Under the pieces are notes generated by a model. It was not told the DNA's origin. It worked only from the letters and a program-made list of their open reading frames with translations, and searched no databases. From assembly GCA_902797435.1 (NCBI GenBank), contig CADBSV010000044.1, forward strand, positions 117,110-181,109: a DNA stretch of 64,000 nt, read 5' to 3'. This DNA comes from an uncultured Bacteroidia bacterium. GTDB lineage: Bacteria; Bacteroidota; Bacteroidia; Bacteroidales; UBA932. The position numbers and the translations under genes were made by a program. Positions 16,629 through 24,083 of the stretch are shown here, in pieces. Numbering within the stretch: the first letter of the stretch is position 1; each line of letters opens with the position of its first letter.

Positions 16629-19093
16629 TTCAGGTTGTCCAGTATGTTCTGAAGGTCTTCGAGGGTAGGTACAAGAACCGTGCGAGGTTTGCTGCCTTCC
16701 TGCGGGGATACGATTCCCGCCTTCTCGAGCTGGTCCATTACACGGCCGGCCTTGGCATAACCCATGCCCAGACGGCGCTGAAGGTCGGAGGTGCTGCCCT
16801 TCTGGGTGGAAACCACAAGCTGTGCGGCTTCCATGAAGCGCTCGTCAAGCTCTCCCACGTCGCCCACTCCGCCGCTTTCTCCGCTATCGCTCACGTCGGG
16901 CAGATAATACGGGGTGTTGTAGCTCTTCTTGTAGCCTTCCTGCTCTCCGATGAAATCCGTGATGGAGTCGATTTCCTCGCCGCTCACATAGCCGCACTGG
17001 ATGCGTTCGGTGTCGAGTCCTGCGCTCCAGAGCATGTCGCCGCGGCCGATCAGCTTTTCTGCTCCCGGTGCATCGAGGATGGTCATGGAGTCAACCCTGG
17101 AGGCGACCCTGAACGCGATGCGCATTGGGAAGTTGCTCTTGATGATGCCTGAAATGACATCTACCGAAGGCCTCTGGGTTGCGAGAATCACGTGTATGCC
17201 GGCAGCGCGGCCTTTCTGGGCCAGACGGATGATGGAGTTGGTGATGCTCTTGGATGCGGCCCGTACCTCGGGACTGCTGCCTATGGTCATGGTGAGGTCG
17301 GCGTATTCGTCAACCACCGCCACCAGATAGGGGAGGAACCTGTGGCCCTTTTCGGGATTGAGCTTGCGGGCCTTGTATTTCTCGTTGTAGAGGGTGAGCT
17401 TGTTTACGCCTGCATTGCTCAGCAGTTTATAGCGTTCGTCCATCTCTATGCAGAGGCTGCGCAGCACCTTCTCGGCGTCCTTGGGGTTCTTCACGATGGC
17501 CAATTCCTTTTCCTGCTCTTCGTCACCGGCGGTGGGAAGCACGGCGAGATAATGGTGAAGGAGGCTGTTGTAGGCGCTGAATTCCACCATCTTCGGGTCG
17601 ATGAACACGAACTTCAGTTCCGACGGATGCTTGCTGTAGAGAAGCGAGGACACGATGACGTTGAGCCCCACGCTCTTTCCCTGCTTCGTGGCGCCGGCGA
17701 TGAGCAGGTGCGGGGCGTCGGCAAGGTCGAACACCTTCACGTCCTGGGTGATGGTATAGCCAATCGCAACCGGAAGCTCGTATTTGCTGCTACGGAACGT
17801 GTCGCTGTTCAGAAGGTTCTTCAGCGGAACGATGCTCGGGGTGTCGTTGGCCACTTCGATTCCCACCGAGTCGGGAAGGGTGACAACGCGCACGCCCCTT
17901 GCCTTAAGACTGAGGGCTATGTCTTCCTGAAGCTTCTTTATTTCGGAAATCTTGACTCCAGGGGCGGGGTTTACCTTGTAGAGGGTTACGGTGGGGCCTA
18001 TGATGGCCTTCACGTCGGTTACCTCTATGCGGTAGGTCTGCAGGGCTGCGCGGATTTTGTTGTTGTTGCGGGTGAGTTCTTCGTTGCTTACCTCGCGCTT
18101 GGCTCCTGTATGGTCTTCGAGAAGGGAGATGCTCGGGAACTTGTACCAAGGAAGCCCTTCGGGCGGATCCATGCGGTTGTCAATAGGCTTCAGTTCCTTG
18201 ACCTCCTGCTCCAGGGTATCGTCGGTAACGACCTCTATCTTGATGTCATCATTGGCAGGTTGCTCTTCGGGAGGGTCCTGACCCTCCGGGGTTTCCTGCT
18301 CCTCGGGGTCTTTCTGATTCTCGGTGACTTCCTTCTCCTCGGGGGTTTTCTGTTCTTCAGGGGCTTTATGCTCCTCAGTGACTTCCTTCTCCTCGGGGGT
18401 ATTCTGTTCTTCAGGGGCTTTATGCTCCTCAGTGACTTCCTTCTCCTCGGGGGTATTCTCCGGATGCTCCTTTTTCGGGGCTTTTTCTCTTGGGGGCCGG
18501 TTCAGGAGTCCATACAGCCATGTGGTGAACCTCTTTGAAGAGAAGAACAGATAGACTATCAGAAGCAGCAGTGCGAATACCGGGGTCAGCCATTTGCCGA
18601 AAAGGTTGTCGGACCATTCTATGACCTGAGCTCCGAATTCTCCTCCAAGTCCGCCTCCGAAAGCATTCTGGAGACCGGACAGACTGCCGATGCATGCGAG
18701 GATGACGGAAGAAACGAACGCTCCGAAAACTGCAACGAGAGTGGTTTTGAGAAGGGAATAGTGCCAGCGTCCGGCGATGAGCCTCGCGCTCACGGCTCCA
18801 AGCACCACGAGCAGGGCAAGACTTCCGAGCCCGAACAGGCGGCATACCAGCAGATGGCCGGTCTTGTAACCGAGTTTTCCGGCAACGTTGCCGGCTGCCA
18901 CTCCGCTGTCCATCATGGCGGGATTGCTCAGCAGCGACATGTCTTCCTTCCAGTGGAAGAGATAGGATACTATCCCGAGCAGGACAAATACGGCGAGAGC
19001 CGCCACGAGCAGGCCGGCAATTTTGACGGCTATCGCCCGCTCGCTGTCATCCCATTTGCGCCAGAATGCCAGATTTTCCCAGAATTTTCTCAT
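16625..19093 (-). CDS. ftsK: DNA translocase FtsK/SpoIIIE
   Basis: The 822-residue septal translocase moves chromosome termini during division. There are four membrane segments in residues about 20-190, an acidic repeat linker (about 210-280), and a RecA-like motor with Walker A GATKQGKS (about 466-473) and Walker B VVDEYADL (about 592-599). A C-terminal winged-helix gamma domain (LQRRLGMGYAKAGRVMDQLEKAGIV) reads polar DNA signals. The linker holds near-identical 18-residue units built from TPEEKEVTEEHKAPEEQ. ATGA overlaps join it to DUF4290 upstream and the lolA-like gene downstream. Confidence 0.93.
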   Translation of the reverse strand: MRKFWENLAFWRKWDDSERAIAVKIAGLLVAALAVFVLLGIVSYLFHWKEDMSLLSNPAMMDSGVAAGNVAGKLGYKTGHLLVCRLFGLGSLALLVVLGAVSARLIAGRWHYSLLKTTLVAVFGAFVSSVILACIGSLSGLQNAFGGGLGGEFGAQVIEWSDNLFGKWLTPVFALLLLIVYLFFSSKRFTTWLYGLLNRPPREKAPKKEHPENTPEEKEVTEEHKAPEEQNTPEEKEVTEEHKAPEEQKTPEEKEVTENQKDPEEQETPEGQDPPEEQPANDDIKIEVVTDDTLEQEVKELKPIDNRMDPPEGLPWYKFPSISLLEDHTGAKREVSNEELTRNNNKIRAALQTYRIEVTDVKAIIGPTVTLYKVNPAPGVKISEIKKLQEDIALSLKARGVRVVTLPDSVGIEVANDTPSIVPLKNLLNSDTFRSSKYELPVAIGYTITQDVKVFDLADAPHLLIAGATKQGKSVGLNVIVSSLLYSKHPSELKFVFIDPKMVEFSAYNSLLHHYLAVLPTAGDEEQEKELAIVKNPKDAEKVLRSLCIEMDERYKLLSNAGVNKLTLYNEKYKARKLNPEKGHRFLPYLVAVVDEYADLTMTIGSSPEVRAASKSITNSIIRLAQKGRAAGIHVILATQRPSVDVISGIIKSNFPMRIAFRVASRVDSMTILDAPGAEKLIGRGDMLWSAGLDTERIQCGYVSGEEIDSITDFIGEQEGYKKSYNTPYYLPDVSDSGESGGVGDVGELDERFMEAAQLVVSTQKGSTSDLQRRLGMGYAKAGRVMDQLEKAGIVSPQEGSKPRTVLVPTLEDLQNILDNLK
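18270..18466 (-). repeat. 54-bp tandem repeat within ftsK
   Basis: Near-identical 54-bp units start at 18324 and 18378, a partial one starts at 18432, and a degenerate copy lies before 18324. The period is 18 codons, so copy-number change keeps the frame. The units encode an acidic, Pro/Glu/Lys-rich linker between membrane and motor domains. Confidence 0.85.
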
Positions 19094-19746
19094 TGTTTGC
19101 CCCTGTTCTTGTTCCTGAATTTACGGTTTCTGTTTTTGTTCTTCCCTGCCTGGGGGCCTTGTCCCGGGCGTGCGAATACTGCGTCCTGGGACACTTTCCC
19201 GAGCTCCAGCCCTTCCGGGACGGAGATCCTTCCTCCGGAGAGTTTTACTATGTCTTCGAAGATGGTTTCGTCGGCCACCGAATCCTTGTTCCAGATGAGG
19301 TACTGGGTGCGCATGTAAACGGCGAGATTGCGGAGAAGGAGCTCTTTGGTTTCGCCTTCAGGCTGCTCGCAGATGAGGTCGATGATGCGCTCGATGTTGC
19401 GCCCGTAGTGCATGGCCTTTATGGGGCTGTCTTTCATGGGAAGGGGGACGGGCTTTGTCTCCATCTCTTCCTTGACGGGGGAGGGCCAGGGGGAGTCGAT
19501 ATCGAGATCGTAGCCGGCTATCATGTAGAGATGGTCCCAGAGCTTATGTTCCCAGTTCTCCTGGGAGCGCACCTGGGGGTTGAGCACTTCCATCGTCTTT
19601 ACGACAGCCTTTGCCTGCTCGCTCCTTTTTCCCTTTTCCGGGATGTCCTTGAGACTCTCCACCATTTTGAGCACGCTGCGGCCGTATTCCGGCATTGCGA
19701 GCCTTTCGCGCCGGGTATTGTATTCGAGATTTATACTTTCTTCCAT
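19090..19746 (-). CDS. DUF4290 family protein
   Basis: The 218-residue protein matches DUF4290, a conserved Bacteroidota family (LEYNTRRERLAMPEYGRSV near the start, WEHKLWDHLYMIAGYDLDIDSPWP and HYGRNIERII). The tail is very basic (KNKNRNRKFRNKNRGK), which suggests binding of nucleic acid or ribosome. The function is unknown. I take the ATG at 19746; an in-frame TTG at 19755 falls inside the -7 box. It leads the ftsK-addAB operon, and its stop overlaps the ftsK start (ATGA). Confidence 0.85.
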   Translation of the reverse strand: MEESINLEYNTRRERLAMPEYGRSVLKMVESLKDIPEKGKRSEQAKAVVKTMEVLNPQVRSQENWEHKLWDHLYMIAGYDLDIDSPWPSPVKEEMETKPVPLPMKDSPIKAMHYGRNIERIIDLICEQPEGETKELLLRNLAVYMRTQYLIWNKDSVADETIFEDIVKLSGGRISVPEGLELGKVSQDAVFARPGQGPQAGKNKNRNRKFRNKNRGKQ

Positions 19747-19752
19747 AGAAGG

Positions 19753-19760
19753 CAAAGATA
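19753..19760 (-). promoter_or_regulatory. -7 promoter element TATCTTTG of the DUF4290-ftsK-addAB operon
   Basis: Exact TAnnTTTG match on the minus strand, only 6 nt before the DUF4290 ATG; a leaderless or nearly leaderless mRNA is predicted. Confidence 0.7.
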
Positions 19761-19783
19761 ATTAAAAAATCGCGCAAAATGAC

Positions 19784-19791
19784 TATCTTTG
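19784..19791 (+). promoter_or_regulatory. -7 promoter element TATCTTTG of the HPr-kinase-like operon
   Basis: Exact TAnnTTTG match, 7 nt before the ATG at 19799, in the 52-bp spacer shared with the divergent DUF4290 gene. Confidence 0.7.
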
Positions 19792-19798
19792 CGCTGAT

Positions 19799-20674
19799 AT
19801 GACAAGAAGTTATAGAGTAGCCGGACATATTTTCTCGTTCGACATCCCGGATGCCCACCCGCTGTGGGGTCAGCTGGCGCAGTACAGGCCTTTCGAGCTT
19901 CCGTCCGCCCAGCCTTCCCTGTTTACTGTGGAGCTGGTGGACAGCCAGCCCGAAATAACCATGGAAAAGGTGTACGGAGGCAGCGAGGAACCTCTCCAGC
20001 CGGTGGTTCTGCTGTATCGCGGCGGGGAATCTTGGGCGTTTGAAATGTCTCCCTGCCAGGGACGTCCGCTCTCGGGGCGGGCCGTGGCGGACAGGTCTTT
20101 CACACGGGCCAGGCTGCAGATTCTCAACCCTTCCGATGCACTTTTCGCGCTTAACAATGCCGCCATGCTCATGTTCGCATTCAGCACGGCATGCCTGAAA
20201 ACGCTCGAAATGCACGCCTCCGTCATCGTAAACGGCGGAAAGGCATACCTGTGGCTGGCAAAGAGCGGCACGGGCAAGAGCACCCATTCGAGGATGTGGC
20301 TGGAGAACATCCCCGGGAGCCGTTTGCTCAACGACGACAACCCGGTGATAAGGGTTATGGAAGACGGTCACGTGGAGGTGTTCGGGTCGCCCTGGAGCGG
20401 AAAGACTCCGTGTTACAGGAACGAACACTATCCGGCCGGGGCCATCTGCGAGATTGTGAGAAACTCCGAAAACCGCATTACACGGAAGACGATATTCTCT
20501 TCATACGCCCTGCTGTACTCTTCGAGTTCGGGCTTCAAATTCGATTCCGCAATGGCGGACGGGCTTCACGAAGCCTATGAGAAGACTGTGGCGGCGGTGC
20601 CCTGCTTCACCCTCGAGTGCCGTCCCGACGCCGATGCCGCGAGGGTGTCTTCCGAAACCCTCCTTGCCCTATGA
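19799..20674 (+). CDS. HPr-kinase-like protein of a putative peptide-modification operon
   Basis: The 291-residue protein resembles the C-terminal kinase domain of HPr kinase/phosphorylase. The P-loop is AKSGTGKST (154-162), followed by LLNDDNPVI (acidic motif) and GSPWSGKTPCY. It lacks the N-terminal half and full architecture of bifunctional HPrK, and no HPr gene is nearby. HPrK-like kinases of this kind occur in some lasso-peptide clusters, where they phosphorylate a precursor. Here it opens a four-gene run joined by ATGA overlaps with a peptidase, a PqqD-like protein and an exporter. A role in modifying a peptide is inferred from that company. Confidence 0.75.
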   Translation: MTRSYRVAGHIFSFDIPDAHPLWGQLAQYRPFELPSAQPSLFTVELVDSQPEITMEKVYGGSEEPLQPVVLLYRGGESWAFEMSPCQGRPLSGRAVADRSFTRARLQILNPSDALFALNNAAMLMFAFSTACLKTLEMHASVIVNGGKAYLWLAKSGTGKSTHSRMWLENIPGSRLLNDDNPVIRVMEDGHVEVFGSPWSGKTPCYRNEHYPAGAICEIVRNSENRITRKTIFSSYALLYSSSSGFKFDSAMADGLHEAYEKTVAAVPCFTLECRPDADAARVSSETLLAL

Positions 20675-21138
20675 CTCCAACCCGGATAATCCTGCCCAAC
20701 GAGGTAATGCTCGGAAGCGTCAAGGAACTCCTTGCCGAAGGCAATACCGTGGTTATCATGACAAAAGGATTGAGCATGCTTCCCTTCATCGAAGGCAAAA
20801 GGGACAGCGTCCTTCTGGAAAAGCGCGCCAGCGTATCTCCCGGAGACATAGTCCTTGCCGAAATCCGTCCCGGGTCCTATGTCCTTCACAGGGTGAGGGC
20901 TGTCACGGGCGGCGGGAAGGTGACCTTGCAGGGAGACGGCAATTACCGCGGGCAGGAGAGCTGCCTTGTGGGGAATGTCGTCGGCACCGTAAAGGCCATA
21001 CAGACGCCGGGCCGCCCCGACAAAGACCCCGCATCGGCTTCCGAAATGCGCCGCTGGCGCTTTTGGGCAGCCCTTCCGTCCTGGTTCAGGAGGTATTATC
21101 TTGCCATTTACAGACGAATAAAACACATTACTATATGA
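20671..21138 (+). CDS. S24/S26-type peptidase, Ser/His signal-peptidase-like
   Basis: The 155-residue protein has the signal-peptidase pattern: GLSMLPFI with the nucleophile Ser35, GDIVLAE, then VLHRV with His73 and VTLQGDGN. His in place of the general-base Lys is the pattern of the archaeal/ER and SipW types rather than bacterial LepB. There is no clear N-terminal membrane anchor; the C terminus is basic and aromatic (RRWRFWAALPSWFRRYY) and could lie on the membrane. It is coupled to both neighbours by ATGA. It would suit removal of a leader peptide, which is an inference. Confidence 0.75.
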   Translation: MTPTRIILPNEVMLGSVKELLAEGNTVVIMTKGLSMLPFIEGKRDSVLLEKRASVSPGDIVLAEIRPGSYVLHRVRAVTGGGKVTLQGDGNYRGQESCLVGNVVGTVKAIQTPGRPDKDPASASEMRRWRFWAALPSWFRRYYLAIYRRIKHITI

Positions 21139-21404
21139 GAATCAAAGAAGGTTTCAAGCTCCGTTCCCTCCTGGGGGAGCATATTGTTACCGGCGAAGGG
21201 CCTTCGCAGGTTAATTTCAACAAGATGGTTTCGCTCAATTCCACGGCCGCCTACCTTTGGGAAGCGGTGGAAGGAAAGGATTTTTCGGTAGAGGATCTGA
21301 AGAAACTCCTTCTGGACGAATATGAAGTGGATGAGCAGACGGCTTCCAAGGATGCCGCCGCCATTGCTGCCAAATGGGCAGAAATAGGGCTGACAGAGGA
21401 ATGA
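21135..21404 (+). CDS. PqqD-like RiPP recognition element protein
   Basis: This 89-residue protein has the PqqD fold pattern: LRSLLGEHIVTGEG, an N-terminal beta hairpin, then NSTAAYLWEAVEGKDFSVEDLKKLLLDEYEVDEQTASKD and a final helix. Stand-alone PqqD proteins bind leader peptides of ribosomally made, modified peptides and present them to enzymes. No core peptide gene is visible next to it. It is joined to its neighbours by ATGA overlaps at 21135 and 21401. Confidence 0.82.
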   Translation: MRIKEGFKLRSLLGEHIVTGEGPSQVNFNKMVSLNSTAAYLWEAVEGKDFSVEDLKKLLLDEYEVDEQTASKDAAAIAAKWAEIGLTEE

Positions 21405-23035
21405 GGCCGCTGAAGGACTGTTTCCGGGGGCTGATGAAAACCCTGTATCCGGTGCGCTGGAGGGTGCTTGTAAGCAGTCTCCTGGGGCTGGTGCAGGTGG
21501 CTCTTTCGCTGCTTTTCGTATGGTACAGCAAAAGGGTGGTTGACCTTGCCACGGGTGTGGCCGAAGGGTCTCTTCTCAGCGGGGTCTGCTTCTTTATCGG
21601 TATTCTGTTGCTGCAGATAGCCGTGCGCACCGCATCCCGTTACTGGGAGGGATATATAGTGGTGGAAGCCCAGAACCGGGGCCGTGCAGCCGTGTTCTCC
21701 AAGGTTATGCACAGCATCTGGAAGGGCAAGGACCGTTTCCACAGCGCCGATACCATCAACCGTCTCGAGGAGGACATTCGCGTGGTGGTCGATTTTATCT
21801 GCGTTTCCCTTCCCGGGGTGTTTGTCACCGTGTGCCAGTTCATAGCTGCATGCATCTTCCTTTTCTCACTTTCCCCAGAACTGGGCTGGATACTGGTGTT
21901 CATAATGCCTGTAGCAGTGATTGGAAGCCGCATGTTCTTCAGCAAGATGCGCTCCCTTACCAACGATATCCGCCATGGAGACAGCCTGGTGCAGGCCCAC
22001 ATGCAGGAGAATATCCAGCACCGCATAGTGGTTCGCACCATGGGAAGCACCGAAGATGTCCTGGAGCAGCTGGATGACATTCAGGACGACGTGCGCAGCA
22101 AGACCCTTGTCAGGCTCGGATACGCCGCCTTCTCACGCACTTTCCTGCAGCTCGGGTTCATGCTCGGCTATGCCGCGGCTTTCGTGTGGAGCATCTACGG
22201 GCTTAGCAAGGGCACCGTCACCTATGGCCTTATGACCGCATTCCTGCAGCTCGTGGGGCAGGTGCAGCGTCCGGTGGCCGATCTGGCTACACAGATACCG
22301 TCTTTCATCAGGGCCCTTTCGAGCCAGGACAGGCTCATGGAGCTCTCGGAGCAGATGCAGGAGCAGACGGGAGACGATATCCGACTCGAAGGAGCTCCCG
22401 GAATAAGGCTGGAGAACCTTTCTTTCCGTTACGAAGATTCTGCTGCGCCGGTGTTCGAAGGGCTCTCCTTCGATTTCCGTCCCGGAACGATGACCGCGAT
22501 CCTCGGCCCTACCGGCAGCGGGAAGAGCACCCTGGTGAGGGTGATAATGAACCTGCTCAAGCCATCGGAAGGCAGCGTAATGCTTTATGGCCCGGACGCC
22601 TGCATCCCTTCCGGCCCCGGCACGCTCTGCAATTTCATGTATGTCCCGCAGGGCAATTCCCTCATGAGCGGAAGCATACGGCAGAACCTGCTGCTTGCGG
22701 CGCCGGAGGCTTCTGATTCACAGCTCCTTGAAGCCCTGCACCAGGCTTCCGCCGATTTTGTAAAGGACCTCCCCGAAGGGCTCGACACCCTGTGTGCCGA
22801 AGTGGGGCAGGGACTGAGCGAGGGGCAGGCCCAGAGGATAGCGATTGCAAGGGCACTGCTGCGTCCCGGAGGAATACTCGTCCTCGACGAGGCCACCAGT
22901 GCGCTCGACGCCGAAACGGAGGCTGAACTTCTGGAGAACCTTGCGCGGAAATATCATGGCAGCAAGACCATACTCTGCATCACCCACAGGCCGGCCGCTA
23001 CCGACTATGCCGACCTGACCCTTAAAATGGCTTGA
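21401..23035 (+). CDS. ABC transporter, fused permease and ATPase
   Basis: This 544-residue half-transporter has six membrane helices (about 15-300) and an ATPase domain: Walker A GPTGSGKS (369-376), signature LSEGQAQR (Glu in place of the second Gly of LSGGQ) and Walker B ILVLDEATSALD. It has no C39 peptidase domain, so cleavage would fall to the S26-type peptidase two genes upstream. The ATG at 21401 forms ATGA with the PqqD stop; an ATG 27 nt upstream is less likely. It is the probable exporter of whatever the operon makes. Confidence 0.85.
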   Translation: MRPLKDCFRGLMKTLYPVRWRVLVSSLLGLVQVALSLLFVWYSKRVVDLATGVAEGSLLSGVCFFIGILLLQIAVRTASRYWEGYIVVEAQNRGRAAVFSKVMHSIWKGKDRFHSADTINRLEEDIRVVVDFICVSLPGVFVTVCQFIAACIFLFSLSPELGWILVFIMPVAVIGSRMFFSKMRSLTNDIRHGDSLVQAHMQENIQHRIVVRTMGSTEDVLEQLDDIQDDVRSKTLVRLGYAAFSRTFLQLGFMLGYAAAFVWSIYGLSKGTVTYGLMTAFLQLVGQVQRPVADLATQIPSFIRALSSQDRLMELSEQMQEQTGDDIRLEGAPGIRLENLSFRYEDSAAPVFEGLSFDFRPGTMTAILGPTGSGKSTLVRVIMNLLKPSEGSVMLYGPDACIPSGPGTLCNFMYVPQGNSLMSGSIRQNLLLAAPEASDSQLLEALHQASADFVKDLPEGLDTLCAEVGQGLSEGQAQRIAIARALLRPGGILVLDEATSALDAETEAELLENLARKYHGSKTILCITHRPAATDYADLTLKMA

Positions 23036-23060
23036 TCTTTGTACCTATCTTCAATACAGG

Positions 23061-24077
23061 ATGAAAACAATTTCGAAATACATTTTTGCAATGATGGTCT
23101 CGGGGCTCGTGCTCCTGCCCGGTTGCAAGAAAGACGACGAAGACAGCACGCCTGCGCTGTCGGGAAAACTCAGAATAACTTCGATTCCATCGTACGTCCT
23201 CAAGGGCGAGGTGTATCATATCACTGCTTCGGGGCTTTACAAGGGAAGCGACAGGGCGGACAGTCTTGTCGGGTACCGCTTGTACAATCCTTTGAAGTCG
23301 GCTTATGATACTCTTCGCAAAGAAGGCGAAAAGGGGCCGGCGGAGTATGATTTTGTGGTTTCGAGCGATTCTCTCGATTCTTTCTCGATAGGTGTTTACG
23401 CCTATGCGTCAGGCTATAGCGGCTCTTATGCATCGGGGACTTTTACGATAGTCAATCCTTCCCTTGACACTCTGAAAGGCTCTCTTCGCAGGCATCCTTT
23501 CCATTACGAGGTCAACACCTTCTTCTTCGATTCCCGCAGTTCGGACCCATACTATGCATCTTCCGATGCCTCAGGGGCATGGATGCTGCAGAATCTGGCC
23601 TGGGACGGCTCCGGCTACTCCTATGAGGAGGCGGAAGCTATGAATTACATCGCGGGAAGGTTCTACAACTGGGAAGAGGCAGCCACTGCCTGCCCCGCCG
23701 GATGGCGTCTTCCGTCCGATTCCGATTTTGTTTCCCTGGCCGGCACCGGAACGGCAGGGGAGACCATAAGCGGGGCCGCCGGAGCACTCAAGGGAAATGT
23801 ATATTTCAACGGCAGCGCAATGTGGCCCTACATCAGCAGTTCCATCGAAATGGACAACGGGACATTCTTTACCGCAATGCCATGGGGATATCTCACCGTG
23901 TCGGGCCCGCAGCTCAGTTTCAAGGGTTACGGCGAGATGGCGGTTTTCTGGACTTCGGATTCTCCGGATGCCGAAACGGCTCTGGTGAGGTACATGAGGG
24001 CCGATTCCAACGACATTTTCGTGCAGGCCATGGACAAGAAGTCCTTCTACGCTTCCGTCCGCTGCGTCAAAGAATAA
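23061..24077 (+). CDS. FISUMP-domain lipoprotein
   Basis: The 338-residue protein has a lipoprotein signal (residues 1-22, LLPG-C22). After a beta-rich N-terminal half comes a FISUMP domain (about 160-338): GRFYNWEEAATACPAGWRLPS, then FWTSDSPD and the closing SVRCVKE. FISUMP domains are common in surface lipoproteins of Bacteroidota and Fibrobacter; their function is not established. It begins 25 nt after the ABC gene, with a weak GATCTTTG box at 23034-23041, so it may or may not belong to that operon. Confidence 0.82.
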   Translation: MKTISKYIFAMMVSGLVLLPGCKKDDEDSTPALSGKLRITSIPSYVLKGEVYHITASGLYKGSDRADSLVGYRLYNPLKSAYDTLRKEGEKGPAEYDFVVSSDSLDSFSIGVYAYASGYSGSYASGTFTIVNPSLDTLKGSLRRHPFHYEVNTFFFDSRSSDPYYASSDASGAWMLQNLAWDGSGYSYEEAEAMNYIAGRFYNWEEAATACPAGWRLPSDSDFVSLAGTGTAGETISGAAGALKGNVYFNGSAMWPYISSSIEMDNGTFFTAMPWGYLTVSGPQLSFKGYGEMAVFWTSDSPDAETALVRYMRADSNDIFVQAMDKKSFYASVRCVKE

Positions 24078-24083
24078 ACGGCT

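Noticed and set aside
18270-18466. CRISPR-like array
   Set aside because: Units are contiguous with no spacers, have a 54-bp period divisible by three and lie within the ftsK reading frame.
17192-18538. Plus-strand frame of 448 codons across ftsK
   Set aside because: Complement of ftsK, including a low-complexity Leu/Phe/Gly tract that is only the reverse of the acidic repeat.
19799-20674. Genuine HPr kinase/phosphorylase of carbon catabolite control
   Set aside because: The N-terminal domain and an HPr gene are missing, and the neighbours belong to peptide handling, not to sugar phosphotransfer.
19799-23035. Lasso-peptide biosynthetic cluster
   Set aside because: The HPr-kinase-like and PqqD-like proteins fit, but there is no asparagine-synthetase-like cyclase, no transglutaminase-like protease and no precursor gene.
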